DNA from: an uncultured Mediterraneibacter sp.
GTDB taxonomy: Bacteria; Bacillota; Clostridia; Lachnospirales; Lachnospiraceae
DNA: 48,099 nucleotides
Assembly: GCA_944381935.1 (NCBI GenBank)
Contig: CALWMN010000020.1
Span: 1 to 48,099 of the forward strand
Reading direction: 5' to 3'
Under the pieces are notes generated by a model that made no database searches, was not told the DNA's origin, and saw only the letters and a list, made by a program, of their open reading frames with translations. A program made the position numbers and the translations under genes. Positions 40,070-47,931 of the stretch are shown here, one piece after another (the stretch's first letter is position 1; each line of letters begins with the position of its first letter).

Positions 40070-40999
40070 TTATCGTCTGACCGATGACGCCATCCTGTGA
40101 TAAGTATGGCGTACTCCCCGTATCGCTTTTCCATATGTAAGGATATTTTCCGGCAGAGCCATACCCACGTACCCGGAATCTCCCAGATGATGCAGGTCCG
40201 TTCCCGTCATTTTACACATCAACGCGATCTCGCGTATTGTCGCTGTATCGGCTCCCTCCTGGGACGTGCCGACAGCAGTAAGCGTCAGTTTTCCCATACG
40301 GTGTGCGCAGGAAACAAGGCTACGGACATACTCTGTCGTAATCCCCGGAACAGTTCCCGGTGCCGGCATGAGAATCACATCTGCCCCCGCCTCGCAAAAC
40401 GCCTTTACATCATCCTCCGTAATAATATTTTCTCCGCTTTCTGAGAGGATTCCTGCCGCATGCATCTTTCCTGCAGCCAGCATGATCTTCTCCCCGAACC
40501 GCTCCCTGTACAATTGAAGCGTATGGGTGATTGCACTGTTTGTCACACCCACTCCCGGATTGCCTGTAAGTACGATGAAATCAACTCCCATTCTCACCGC
40601 TTTTTCCGCATTTTCCAAAGTCCCCATTCGCCCGGTCGTCAGATGCCACTCTTCATTGGTGCCGACAGTGCTTTCTGCAACTTCCCCAACCGGTTCCAGA
40701 TTGATTCCCACTGCCCTTCCGGTCAATTCCTTTATGGTGTGGATGATCTCATCCGGCTCTGTTTCCGGAAGCCCCATAACCACCGGATCGTTGACATCAA
40801 ACAGATTCAGGATCAGCATGTCCGCACCCATAGCTGCCGCGAACTCTGCATTTGTCACATCGCCCAGCATGGGGCGGACCGCTCCGATCGTCTCACAGAC
40901 CAGGATTCTGCCCTCACTTCCTGCGATCGCATCGATAAGTTCTCTTCCCGTCATACGCTGTATCTCGGATGCGGTACAATCTAAATATCTCTTTCCCAT
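40070..40999 (-). CDS. DUF7916-like protein, probable TIM-barrel enzyme of unknown substrate
   Basis: A 309-residue soluble protein, starting KRYLDCTASEIQRMTGRELI and containing VCETIGAVRPMLGDVTNAE, ADMLILNLFDVNDP, GVDFIVLTGNPGVGVTN and AGADVILMPAPGTVPGIT. The repeated strand-end patterns suggest a TIM barrel. It resembles proteins that are usually annotated loosely as haloacid-dehalogenase-like or as DUF7916, often found near sugar phosphotransferase genes; no dehalogenase motif is visible. It is eight bases downstream of rpiB on the same strand, so a role in pentose or sugar-phosphate metabolism is a reasonable guess. The reaction is unknown. Confidence 0.75.
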   Translation of the reverse strand: MGKRYLDCTASEIQRMTGRELIDAIAGSEGRILVCETIGAVRPMLGDVTNAEFAAAMGADMLILNLFDVNDPVVMGLPETEPDEIIHTIKELTGRAVGINLEPVGEVAESTVGTNEEWHLTTGRMGTLENAEKAVRMGVDFIVLTGNPGVGVTNSAITHTLQLYRERFGEKIMLAAGKMHAAGILSESGENIITEDDVKAFCEAGADVILMPAPGTVPGITTEYVRSLVSCAHRMGKLTLTAVGTSQEGADTATIREIALMCKMTGTDLHHLGDSGYVGMALPENILTYGKAIRGVRHTYHRMASSVRR

Positions 41000-41007
41000 T
41001 TTCTCTG

Positions 41008-41451
41008 TCAGTCCTTTTCTTCTATCTCCATGATCATATCTACCCTGCGCTGGTGGCGTCCGCCCTCGAACTCCGTATTCAGCCAGGTGCCGACAATCAT
41101 CTTCGCCAGCTCGCTCCCCACAACCCTCGCCCCGAAAGCAAGAATATTACAATTGTTGTGCGCCCTTGCCATTTTGGCAGTAAAGGGCTCGCTGCAGACC
41201 GCTGCACGGATTCCCTTCACCTTGTTGGCAGCAAGCGAAATCCCAAGCCCCGTCCCGCAGATTAGGATCCCCTGCTCGACTTCCCCGCCTGCAACAGCGC
41301 GCGCCACCTTCTCCCCGTAAACAGGATAGTCGCAGCTTTCTGAAGAATTTGTCCCATAATCCGTTACCTCATGTCCTTTTTCCCTCAGAAAACTGATAAT
41401 TTCTTCTTTCAGCTCTAACGCTGAGTGGTCATTTCCGATTCCGATCTTCAT
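41008..41451 (-). CDS. rpiB: Ribose-5-phosphate isomerase B (RpiB/LacAB family)
   Basis: A 147-residue sugar-phosphate isomerase, interconverting ribose 5-phosphate and ribulose 5-phosphate. The N-terminus KIGIGNDHSALELKEEI holds Asp8-His9, ILICGTGLGISLAANK the catalytic cysteine, and MARAHNNCNILAFGAR the phosphate-binding region. The start at 41451 gives the family N-terminus; the ATG at 41457 is also possible and is nearer the GAGAGG site. A promoter lies about 85 bases upstream, and the DUF7916-like gene follows after eight bases. The LacAB relatives use galactose 6-phosphate; the sequence fits RpiB better. Confidence 0.92.
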   Translation of the reverse strand: MKIGIGNDHSALELKEEIISFLREKGHEVTDYGTNSSESCDYPVYGEKVARAVAGGEVEQGILICGTGLGISLAANKVKGIRAAVCSEPFTAKMARAHNNCNILAFGARVVGSELAKMIVGTWLNTEFEGGRHQRRVDMIMEIEEKD

Positions 41452-41540
41452 GTACATTCCGTCCTCTCTGTCTGCTGTTTGTCCGATATCCGTATCATGG
41501 CAGCTCTCCCTTGTGGCAGAGCCTTATACGCTACTTTTCT

Positions 41541-41569
41541 ATAATAGCAAATAACGGGCCGGATAGCAA
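41541..41569 (-). promoter_or_regulatory. rpiB promoter
   Basis: TTGCTA and TATTAT on the minus strand with a 17-base spacer, about 85 bases before the rpiB start. Confidence 0.5.
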
Positions 41570-41573
41570 TTGC

Positions 41574-41621
41574 AAAAAGGGACAGAACCAGTTTGAAAAT
41601 ACATCCTGATCCTGTCCCTTT
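41574..41621 (-). terminator. Terminator of the DnaJ-like gene
   Basis: AAAGGGACAG and CTGTCCCTTT form a 10-bp stem; on the minus strand it is followed by TTTTTGC. It lies about 50 bases past the stop at 41669 and just upstream of the rpiB promoter. Confidence 0.75.
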
Positions 41622-41668
41622 ATTCTGTTTCCTCTCTCCCCGTGCCGGCTCTGTATCACACATCCCCC

Positions 41669-42691
41669 TTATGCCGTCTTTGCCTGTCCCGCACACGCCG
41701 CCTCGAACTCTTTAAGCTTCTGTTTCGCTGCCGGATTCAGATATTTCGGCACTTCTATCTGCACGGTAACGTACTGGTCGCCATGCACAGACGAATCTTT
41801 CATGGAGACGATACCTTTCCCTCTTAAGCGGATTTTTGTACCGGACTGAGTCCCTTCCCTGATCTTACAGATCACATTGCCGTACAGTGTACTGACAACT
41901 GCCTCACCGCCGAAAACCGCCGTAGTGAAAGGAATGTTTACGGTTGTGTAGACATCCATGCCTTTTCTCTCATATCCCGGTTTATCCGCCACCCTGACTT
42001 TTAACAGCAAATCTCCGTTCTCTCCGCCGCCCGTACCCGGCATCCCTTTCCCTTTAAGCCGTATGCTCTTGCCGGAGTCAATGCCTGCCGGAATGTGGAC
42101 TTTAAGCGACTGGACTGAGCCGTTTGCGCTGCCGGGATCCTGAAGCCGGATAATCTTATCACAGCCAAACGCAGCCTCGTCAAATCCCACTGTTACTTCT
42201 GCCCGTACATCTGACCCCTTCGACCGAAAACTGCCGCCGCCAAATCCGCCATAAAAACCGTCCCCGCCAAAGCTTCCGTTCTTAAAGCCGCTGCCGCTGC
42301 CATATTCCCGGGCCTTTCCGTGGTGGAAAATATCGCCGAATAGGTCCCCAAAAATATCATCCATATTGTCGCCCTCAAAATGGTATTCCCGGTATCCACC
42401 GCCCGGCCCTGCATATGTCTGCCGGTATGCGCCTCCATAGGGATTGCCGCCTGCCCCTGTCTCGTCAAATGCCGCGTGGCCAAACTGGTCGTACAGCTTC
42501 TTCTTCTCCGGGTCGCTTAGGATATTGTAAGCCTCCGTAACTTCCTTGAAATTCTTCTCCGCCTCTGCATCTCCCGGATTCATATCCGGATGATATTTCT
42601 TTGCCAGTTTCCTGTATGCTTTTTTAATCGCTGCTGCATCTGCCCCTTTTGTAAGACCGAGCACCTCGTAATAATCTCGTTTCGCTGCCAT
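41669..42691 (-). CDS. DnaJ-like co-chaperone without zinc finger (CbpA type)
   Basis: A 340-residue type II J-protein that stimulates DnaK. The J domain (residues 5-70) has the HPD triad (34-36) in [12 protein letters not shown] Gly/Phe/Tyr-rich region (75-150) follows, with [12 protein letters not shown]. The C-terminal substrate domains include [20 protein letters not shown] and [11 protein letters not shown]. There is no CxxCxGxG zinc-finger region, so it is not canonical DnaJ. The start at 42691 is chosen because GAGGG then lies eight bases upstream; ATG at 42697 would be too close. It is a single gene with its own terminator. Confidence 0.93.
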   Translation of the reverse strand: MAAKRDYYEVLGLTKGADAAAIKKAYRKLAKKYHPDMNPGDAEAEKNFKEVTEAYNILSDPEKKKLYDQFGHAAFDETGAGGNPYGGAYRQTYAGPGGGYREYHFEGDNMDDIFGDLFGDIFHHGKAREYGSGSGFKNGSFGGDGFYGGFGGGSFRSKGSDVRAEVTVGFDEAAFGCDKIIRLQDPGSANGSVQSLKVHIPAGIDSGKSIRLKGKGMPGTGGGENGDLLLKVRVADKPGYERKGMDVYTTVNIPFTTAVFGGEAVVSTLYGNVICKIREGTQSGTKIRLRGKGIVSMKDSSVHGDQYVTVQIEVPKYLNPAAKQKLKEFEAACAGQAKTA

Positions 42692-42754
42692 TTTCATCAC
42701 CCTCTTATCCGAATTTCTGTGTCAATCGCAATCATCGGAAGTCCCAAAAGAGAA

Positions 42755-42773
42755 CCCCGGATACATTCCGGGG
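42755..42773 (-). terminator. Probable terminator of the YitT-type gene
   Basis: CCCCGGA and TCCGGGG form a 7-bp GC-rich stem with a five-base loop, followed on the minus strand by TTCTCTTTTGGG. It lies about 155 bases past the stop at 42929. Confidence 0.55.
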
Positions 42774-42928
42774 CCAGAAACCGATCCTTCAATTTTATCC
42801 TGCTGCATCGTCAATCTTCCTTCCCACTTCGGAACGTCCATCGGCTGAACACACCTCTTCCGTCTAAAACCTCTTGTGTTCTATTTGTAATATAGCAAAT
42901 ATATTTTCTCGTGTCAAGATATTCTGCC

Positions 42929-43819
42929 TCAATTCTCCTTCCCCTTAAATCCTTCTCCGAATACCTCACTGGTCTCCGTAAACATAAGAAACGCTTCCGC
43001 ATCCACCTCTTCCACCACGCTTCTGACCAGATACGCCTCTGCCTTAGAGCACGCGCACAGCAGCACATCCTTATATGCCCCGGTATATCCTCCCTTTGCC
43101 GGAAGAGATGTCACTCCCCTCTTTGCGTCCGTGCCGATTCTCTCCGCGATCTGCTGTCCCTTTCCTGTAATGATGACTGCAAGCGTTCCCGCGCCAGATC
43201 CATATAGCACCTTATCCATCACAATTGTGGAAATTCCGGTTGAAGCCACTCCGTAAAGGACTGCGTCTATATCGCCAAATACAGGCCATCCCAGGAAAAT
43301 TACAACCAGGTCTATGATAAGCGTAATCACCCCCATTGAGAGGTGCGGCTTCTTTTTCTTAATGGTCAGCGCAAGAAAGTCAATGCCGCCTGAAGAGGAT
43401 CCGCGGATGTAAAACAGTGCCATTCCTGCTCCCAGGAAAATACCGGAATACACCGCTGCCATCATCCTGTTGCCTCTGTACATGGGGGTAAGCGGAAATA
43501 CAATGTCAAGAAACAGAGAAGAAATGATCATGGTCTTGGCACTCTTCAGAAGCAATTGCCGTCCGACTGCCCTGTAACTGATGGCAACCATGGGAATATT
43601 AAAAATCAGGGTCAGTGTTCCCACAGGAAAACCGGAAAGATGATTCAGAAGCAGAGCCAGGCCGGAAATCCCTCCAGGCGCAAACCCGGCATTTCCAGCA
43701 AAGGTATAAATGCCGGCAGCATAGAGAATACTGCCGGCAATATCGTAAAGGAGATCAACCCCTATATTTTTTACCATAAAATGTTTCCTAAATTCTTTAT
43801 ATGCTCTCTCGTTTTTCAT
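42929..43819 (-). CDS. YitT-family membrane protein
   Basis: A 296-residue integral membrane protein with about five to six hydrophobic segments in the first 210 residues (GSILYAAGIYTFAGNAGFAPGG near 30-50 is the hallmark, with GISGLALLLNHLSGFPVG and FYIRGSSSGGIDFLAL). The C-terminal 80 residues are a soluble DUF2179-type domain (GAGTLAVIITGKGQQIAERI, then GVTSLPAKGGYTGAYKDVLL). The family function is not established. The ribosome binding site is weak (AAGGTGTGGGCGGTC). It is a single gene flanked by noncoding DNA. Confidence 0.92.
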   Translation of the reverse strand: MKNERAYKEFRKHFMVKNIGVDLLYDIAGSILYAAGIYTFAGNAGFAPGGISGLALLLNHLSGFPVGTLTLIFNIPMVAISYRAVGRQLLLKSAKTMIISSLFLDIVFPLTPMYRGNRMMAAVYSGIFLGAGMALFYIRGSSSGGIDFLALTIKKKKPHLSMGVITLIIDLVVIFLGWPVFGDIDAVLYGVASTGISTIVMDKVLYGSGAGTLAVIITGKGQQIAERIGTDAKRGVTSLPAKGGYTGAYKDVLLCACSKAEAYLVRSVVEEVDAEAFLMFTETSEVFGEGFKGKEN

Positions 43820-44126
43820 TGACCGCCCACACCTTCTTTATATCTTTGACAGTATGTGCTTTTTTAGAAATTTTATGCGCACGAATGGTTTAGGAACAAC
43901 TTTTAAATCTGAGATATCGTTTCCTTTTTCAGAGCCTATATTACCTACAGGACGGATGAAAAAAACAAAATTGCTCCCCAAAGGCTAATATTGCTTCTGT
44001 CCCCGGTATCTGGATCTCTTCTGCCGGTACGATACACAAAATATCATTTGCGGTCCTGAATGAGATGTGTATGTAAAATCTTCTTTTTCTGTACGGGTTG
44101 AAACACTGGCAGAAAAGGAGAACTTT
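43820..44126. other. Noncoding region between yitT and the Rpn remnant
   Basis: This stretch holds the 5' region of yitT (minus strand, a weak TTGTTC/TAAAAT pair) and the ribosome binding site AAAAGGAG of the Rpn remnant at its right end. I see no gene, tRNA or strong hairpin in it. Confidence 0.5.
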
Positions 44127-44791
44127 ATGACAGACACAGGAAATATCCACACTGAAAATAACCTCAGCCATGACAGTTTTATTATGCTTCCCACTATGGA
44201 TGTATGCTTCAAAGGGCTGATGCACAATCCCAAAGTGCGCAAAGGCTTCGTCGCCGCCCTTTTGGACATTAGTCCCGGGGCAGTCCGACACACCGTCCTG
44301 CTCCCCGCGGCAGGGGCATCCAGGCGATAAGCAGGGAATAAATCTTCACGGACCAGTTAAAGAAAGGCAGGTCCTATGAAAACCTGAAGAAATGCATCCA
44401 CGTCAGCATTCTGGATTTTATCCATTTTGAACATGACAGCGAGTTCTGCCGTACCATCATCTTCTGCGACAAAAGAACCGGTAAGGAGTATACGGATCTT
44501 ATGGATATCCAGATCCTAGAGCTTAAGAAGCTGCCAGAAAATCCGGCAGCGGAGGGGATATCATCAACTGGATGCGATTCCTCGGCGGAAAGTCCCGAAA
44601 AGAGTTTGAAGAGATGGAGAAAAGAGATGAGTACATTGACGAAGCATACAGAGAACTCGAGAAGCCCAGCGCCAATGAGCAGGCAAAGCTGGGCGCGAAA
44701 AAGCGATCCGTAATTACAATTCCCAAATGAGCAGCGCCATCAGGCGCGGGATAGAACGTGGGATGGAACAAGGGATACTCCCTGTCCGGAA
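44127..44791 (+). pseudogene. Broken Rpn-family nuclease / PD-(D/E)XK transposase-like gene
   Basis: Remnants of an Rpn (recombination-promoting nuclease, formerly putative transposase) protein lie in more than one frame. The N-terminus MDVCFKGLMHNPKVRKGFVA and DISPGAVRHTVLLP is read from the ATG at 44127 to a stop at 44328. After a deletion that removes the catalytic core, a second frame has TDQLKKGRSYENLKKCIHVS, TGKEYTDLMDIQILELKKLP, then a shifted frame with INWMRFLGGKSRKEFEEMEK, and a last shift to RNYNSQMSSAIRRGIERGM. At least two frameshifts and a stop within the second part rule out a working protein. AAAGGAG before the ATG is still intact. Rpn genes are commonly multicopy and mobile. 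Confidence 0.85.
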
Positions 44792-44812
44792 ACTGCATTA
44801 TAATACAAGCAA

Positions 44813-44842
44813 GGGCAGAACCTCAAAAAATCGGCTCTGCCC
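44813..44842. terminator. Hairpin between the Rpn remnant and hicB
   Basis: GGGCAGAACC and GGCTCTGCCC pair (one G-U) with a ten-base loop rich in A/T. It lies between the convergent Rpn remnant and hicB and could end either transcript. Confidence 0.55.
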
Positions 44843-44919
44843 AAAGTAACTGATGACATATCTTATATCAGTTTTTTTGAGTTTACGCAAAACTTGAAAC
44901 GGTCTCTATCTGACAACCA

Positions 44920-45285
44920 CTATTTTGAAAACACAGCATCATTTCTGGAAAGAAGATATACACAATATTGATTCATACTGATTCCTTCTCTCTGAGAATG
45001 CTCTGCCAGTGATCTGTGCAGACTGCGCGGTATCCTCAATTTAAACTGTCCGGAATAATTTTCCAGGCTGTCCGGCTCATGAATCTCCACTCCTTCTTCA
45101 ATCGCTGCCTCAAGCCATGCTTTTTTGGCATCCTGTGCATTCGTCACCGCGCTTTCCACTGTTTCACCACAGGTAATACAGCCGGGTAAATCCGGATAGG
45201 AGACTACAAATCCGCCTTCATCCTTATCCTCTACAATTTCCATGCGATAGGACATTGCCATATAATCATCCAGCGTCTTCATCAT
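44920..45285 (-). CDS. hicB: HicB-family antitoxin
   Basis: A 121-residue antitoxin that binds and neutralises HicA and represses the operon. The N-terminal HicB/RNase H-like domain is clear: YRMEIVEDKDEGGFVVSYPD followed by LPGCITCGETVESAVTNA. The C-terminus is a ribbon-helix-helix DNA-binding segment, KLRIPRSLHRSLAEHSQREG then ISMNQYCVYLLSR. The start is placed at the ATG at 45285 with GAGG six bases upstream; the adjacent ATG at 45282 is equally possible. It overlaps hicA by about 20 bases, which ensures coupled translation. Confidence 0.93.
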   Translation of the reverse strand: MMKTLDDYMAMSYRMEIVEDKDEGGFVVSYPDLPGCITCGETVESAVTNAQDAKKAWLEAAIEEGVEIHEPDSLENYSGQFKLRIPRSLHRSLAEHSQREGISMNQYCVYLLSRNDAVFSK

Positions 45286-45523
45286 TATTCGCCTCACTTT
45301 CCACTATCTGCCTTACCATTTCTACATATACTTTTTTGATCGGTTCATGCTTCGGTATTGTAATCGGCATACATCCTTGTTTCCTGAATGTATAATGACT
45401 GCTTCCGCCTTTCGGAGCATTTATCTCATACCCGTAACTTTCCAATACCTTTCGCAGTTCATCAAATCGGAGGTCTTTTGACAGATTACATATACGCGCT
45501 ATCAGTTTATCCCATTTTGACAT
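45266..45523 (-). CDS. hicA: HicA-family mRNA interferase toxin
   Basis: An 85-residue toxin of the type II HicAB system, which cleaves mRNA and slows translation. It has the double-stranded RNA-binding-like fold with FDELRKVLESYGYEINAPKG and the catalytic histidine in SSHYTFRKQG, then ITIPKHEPIKKVYVEMVRQI. AGGAGG lies eleven bases before the ATG at 45523. It is the first gene of the pair; toxin-first order is usual for HicAB. A consensus promoter with an overlapping inverted repeat lies directly upstream. Confidence 0.94.
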   Translation of the reverse strand: MSKWDKLIARICNLSKDLRFDELRKVLESYGYEINAPKGGSSHYTFRKQGCMPITIPKHEPIKKVYVEMVRQIVESEANNDEDAG

Positions 45524-45543
45524 TCAACATACCTCCTGCCTAT

Positions 45544-45572
45544 ATTATATGTGGTGTCATATAAGGTGTCAA
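45544..45572 (-). promoter_or_regulatory. hicAB promoter with overlapping operator
   Basis: TTGACA and TATAAT, both perfect consensus on the minus strand, are 17 bases apart. Within the spacer and -10 lies the inverted repeat TTATATG-ACACCA-CATATAA (45545-45564), a likely HicB operator. TGACACC also occurs twice as a direct repeat with a 12-base period. Confidence 0.8.
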
Positions 45573-45733
45573 TCATTTTTGTTCACTTCAGCGATTTTTG
45601 ATTTTTTGATTTATTTCCTGATAAACTGCTATTTTCACTTAGTATCATACATTCATGCTTTTATTTTTTCATCAATTTCTAATTATTTTTGGATGCTACA
45701 ACAGCAAGGAGGAATTCTTTTTTTACTATACCG

Positions 45734-46276
45734 TCAAGATATAATTCCGAATTTTGAAAAAGGATATATTCGTATAAAAGCTTTTCCAATTATTTCGTTT
45801 CGCTTAATCAGTCCCACACTTGGATCACGACTGTCCGAACTATTATTACGATTGTCTCCTAAAACAAAATACTCGTCTGCGTCTAATGTAATAGGTAAAG
45901 AAGCTATCCCCGCATCTTGTATATCTTCTTTTCCATATTCTTCAGATAACGGCACATCATTTATGTAAATATTTCCAGTTTCATTAATATAAACCGTTTC
46001 ACCTGGAAGCCCTATAATCCTTTTTATATAATATTTTTTTTCCAATCCAACTTCATGGGGAAAGACTATAATATCAAATCTTTCAGGATTATTGAATCTA
46101 TAAGATATCTTATCCAAAATAACATTATCACCAGGATAAAGTATATTTTCCATGGAATGCCCATCAACACAAGTTCTTTGTGCTATAAAGGTAATAATTA
46201 AAAAAGACACAATAATAATAAATAGCACATAAAATATAAAAGATATATACTTTTTAAAAAATTTTTTCATATACAT
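45734..46276 (-). CDS. Signal peptidase I
   Basis: A 180-residue membrane-anchored signal peptidase. One N-terminal hydrophobic segment (YISFIFYVLFIIIVSFLIIT, about 10-30) is followed by the catalytic serine in DGHSMENILYPGD (Ser41) and the lysine in KKYYIKRIIGLPGE (Lys85), then DEYFVLGDNRNNSSDSRD. The start at 46276 is chosen because it leaves a short normal N-terminus, has AGAAG upstream, and fits a promoter whose transcript should begin near 46306; longer frames upstream have no site. The gene is clearly AT-richer than the chromosome left of 44 kb, which points to acquisition. A specific substrate is not visible nearby. Confidence 0.9.
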   Translation of the reverse strand: MYMKKFFKKYISFIFYVLFIIIVSFLIITFIAQRTCVDGHSMENILYPGDNVILDKISYRFNNPERFDIIVFPHEVGLEKKYYIKRIIGLPGETVYINETGNIYINDVPLSEEYGKEDIQDAGIASLPITLDADEYFVLGDNRNNSSDSRDPSVGLIKRNEIIGKAFIRIYPFSKFGIIS

Positions 46277-46312
46277 ATTCAACTTCTCTATACCTGTAAA
46301 CATTTTATATTT

Positions 46313-46342
46313 ATTATAATCCGCAAAGATATTTACATTCAA
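46313..46342 (-). promoter_or_regulatory. Signal peptidase promoter
   Basis: TTGAAT and TATAAT on the minus strand with an 18-base spacer. A start near 46306 leaves a leader of about 30 bases before the ATG at 46276. Confidence 0.6.
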
Positions 46343-46616
46343 CATATATGGGACTATATTCCATATTAAATATTTTTTCTCCAGCTTAATTTTGACACTA
46401 TTCTTGTCTAAGATTAAAATAGCTTACAGGATATTAACTTCCATACTTTTTTGAATACATCTCATATATTTCTTCAATCACTTGCGTTTTCAACCCCCTT
46501 TCCACTCAATTAGTACCAAATTCTTTCATTTTGTTACAATCATCTTTAGTCAAAAGTAAAATAATTATATTATATAAACGTTTCATACACAATTATGGCG
46601 ACAAAATACCAACATT
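46343..46616. other. AT-rich noncoding gap
   Basis: No convincing gene, RNA or strong hairpin is visible between the signal peptidase promoter and the endonuclease-domain gene. The stretch is very AT-rich, like its neighbours. Confidence 0.5.
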
Positions 46617-47522
46617 TTATTTTTGCTTACCTTGCCCCTCTGTCCATTTTGCATATTCCTCATCTTTGACAATCAGTCCTATACTTTTTAAATTTTCTAC
46701 TTGCTCATTAATTGTCATAGGAGGCTGATGTATTTTTTCTTTTAATATCATTTTAGAAATTGGATCATCATATCTCCATTCAATCAATCTAACTCCTTGT
46801 TGATCACATTTTGTTCTTTTCAAATTATCCCTTTGCTTTTCTAAACTTTTTTCTCCCCCGAAATATTCAACAGCCCTATAATGTTGAATGCCTTGATACT
46901 CAATTCCTATTCTTAGTGATGGAATATAAATATCCAGCGACTGTCTTCCTAACCATTCAGAATGATATTGATACAACGCATCCGGATATTCCTTCTTTAC
47001 AACTTTAAATAAATTATTCTCGTTTTTCCAACGTGATCCAATTTTCCCCCATTGAACTAATTCTATTAAATATCTATATAGGATACTAATCATATCATGC
47101 GAAGAAATATAATTTGTATAAATAAACCTCGGCAGTTGATTTATTTCTCTCCGTTCCTTGCACTTTTTAAACAGATCCTTATTTAATCTTTTATAAAAAG
47201 AAAATTCATTTTGTGGCATTTTTAAAGCAGACTTATACTCTAAATAATGATTTAAAGAACCCTTTTCCAAATCATCCATAGATACTCCATAAATCGAATG
47301 TCCAAAAATATTAGGACATACTTTTGCGCAGTAATATATAAAAAGTACACACTGTAGTTTATTATTAAACGTTGACATGATGTTTATAGTATCATCATCG
47401 TCAAATATATTTTTAATCTGCGTTAAACTATCTGACATATTTTTTATATAATTAAACAAAACTGCTGATGTTTTTGAATTATCTAAATGGAATACAATAG
47501 ATATATTTCTTTCGTTTATCAT
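46617..47522 (-). CDS. Endonuclease-domain protein (PD-(D/E)XK / Vsr-like), probably 5'-truncated
   Basis: A 301-residue protein from the first available ATG. The C-terminal third has a very-short-patch-repair/restriction-like nuclease pattern: SLDIYIPSLRIGIEYQGIQH with Asp197, Glu208 and Gln210, then EKQRDNLKRTKCDQQGVRLI. The N-terminal 180 residues are helical and unfamiliar. The same frame stays open upstream of 47522 for more than 120 codons with protein-like content (for example QNVFPELYIFYGENTAYKNR), yet contains no ATG, GTG or TTG start. So the annotated start is weak (TTAGGCGAA before it), and the true 5' end is probably lost. Base composition is strongly AT-rich. Defence or DNA-repair function is only a guess. 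Confidence 0.7.
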   Translation of the reverse strand: MINERNISIVFHLDNSKTSAVLFNYIKNMSDSLTQIKNIFDDDDTINIMSTFNNKLQCVLFIYYCAKVCPNIFGHSIYGVSMDDLEKGSLNHYLEYKSALKMPQNEFSFYKRLNKDLFKKCKERREINQLPRFIYTNYISSHDMISILYRYLIELVQWGKIGSRWKNENNLFKVVKKEYPDALYQYHSEWLGRQSLDIYIPSLRIGIEYQGIQHYRAVEYFGGEKSLEKQRDNLKRTKCDQQGVRLIEWRYDDPISKMILKEKIHQPPMTINEQVENLKSIGLIVKDEEYAKWTEGQGKQK

Positions 47523-47856
47523 TTCGCCTAAATGATTGCTAAATGTAGGAACCGTATATTTACTATAATCAATAAACCAACTTGGAAACTTTTCAGATTC
47601 GTCTAACTTATAGACTTCTTCTTTTGCAATGTTGTAAATATAATTTTCAAAATTATCCGTATCATTATTTTTTGCAAATCGGATATACGAAAATCGATTT
47701 TTATAAGCAGTATTTTCTCCATAAAAAATATATAATTCTGGAAAAACATTTTGTTTTACAAATATTTTATTTATATTGTGATATATCAGTAAGTCAAACG
47801 CCTTATTTTCTTCGACTACACTTCGTTTCGTCTCGGTCGCGGCAGTCGCCGCATAA
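47523..47856 (-). pseudogene. Start-less upstream continuation of the endonuclease frame and GC-rich junction
   Basis: On the minus strand the frame of the endonuclease gene runs uninterrupted from about 47899 to 47522. From roughly 47815 downwards it reads like a real protein (AFDLLIYHNINKIFVKQN, then GENTAYKNRFSYIRF and SEKFPSWFIDYSKY). From about 47815 to 47855 the DNA suddenly becomes GC-rich (reading AATAATETKRSVVEENK) and joins the tuf terminator. This looks like a junction where the gene lost its start, with a repeat-like GC block at the border. Confidence 0.5.
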
Positions 47857-47904
47857 TAAGCAAAACCCGCATGAATGCAAGCATTCAGCGGGTTTACTGC
47901 TTAT
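47857..47904 (-). terminator. Terminator of tuf
   Basis: A long imperfect hairpin: TAAGCA...AACCCGC...GAATGC pairs with GCATTC...GCGGGTT...TGCTTA around an AA loop. It lies 27 bases past the tuf stop on the minus strand. Confidence 0.8.
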
Positions 47905-47931
47905 TTATTCATCTCGTTTCTTACGCGTAAA

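Noticed and set aside
44501-44713. A 70-codon gene starting at 44501
   Set aside because: It is a frame-shifted continuation inside the Rpn remnant; its first 13 residues match the Rpn family and the rest does not.
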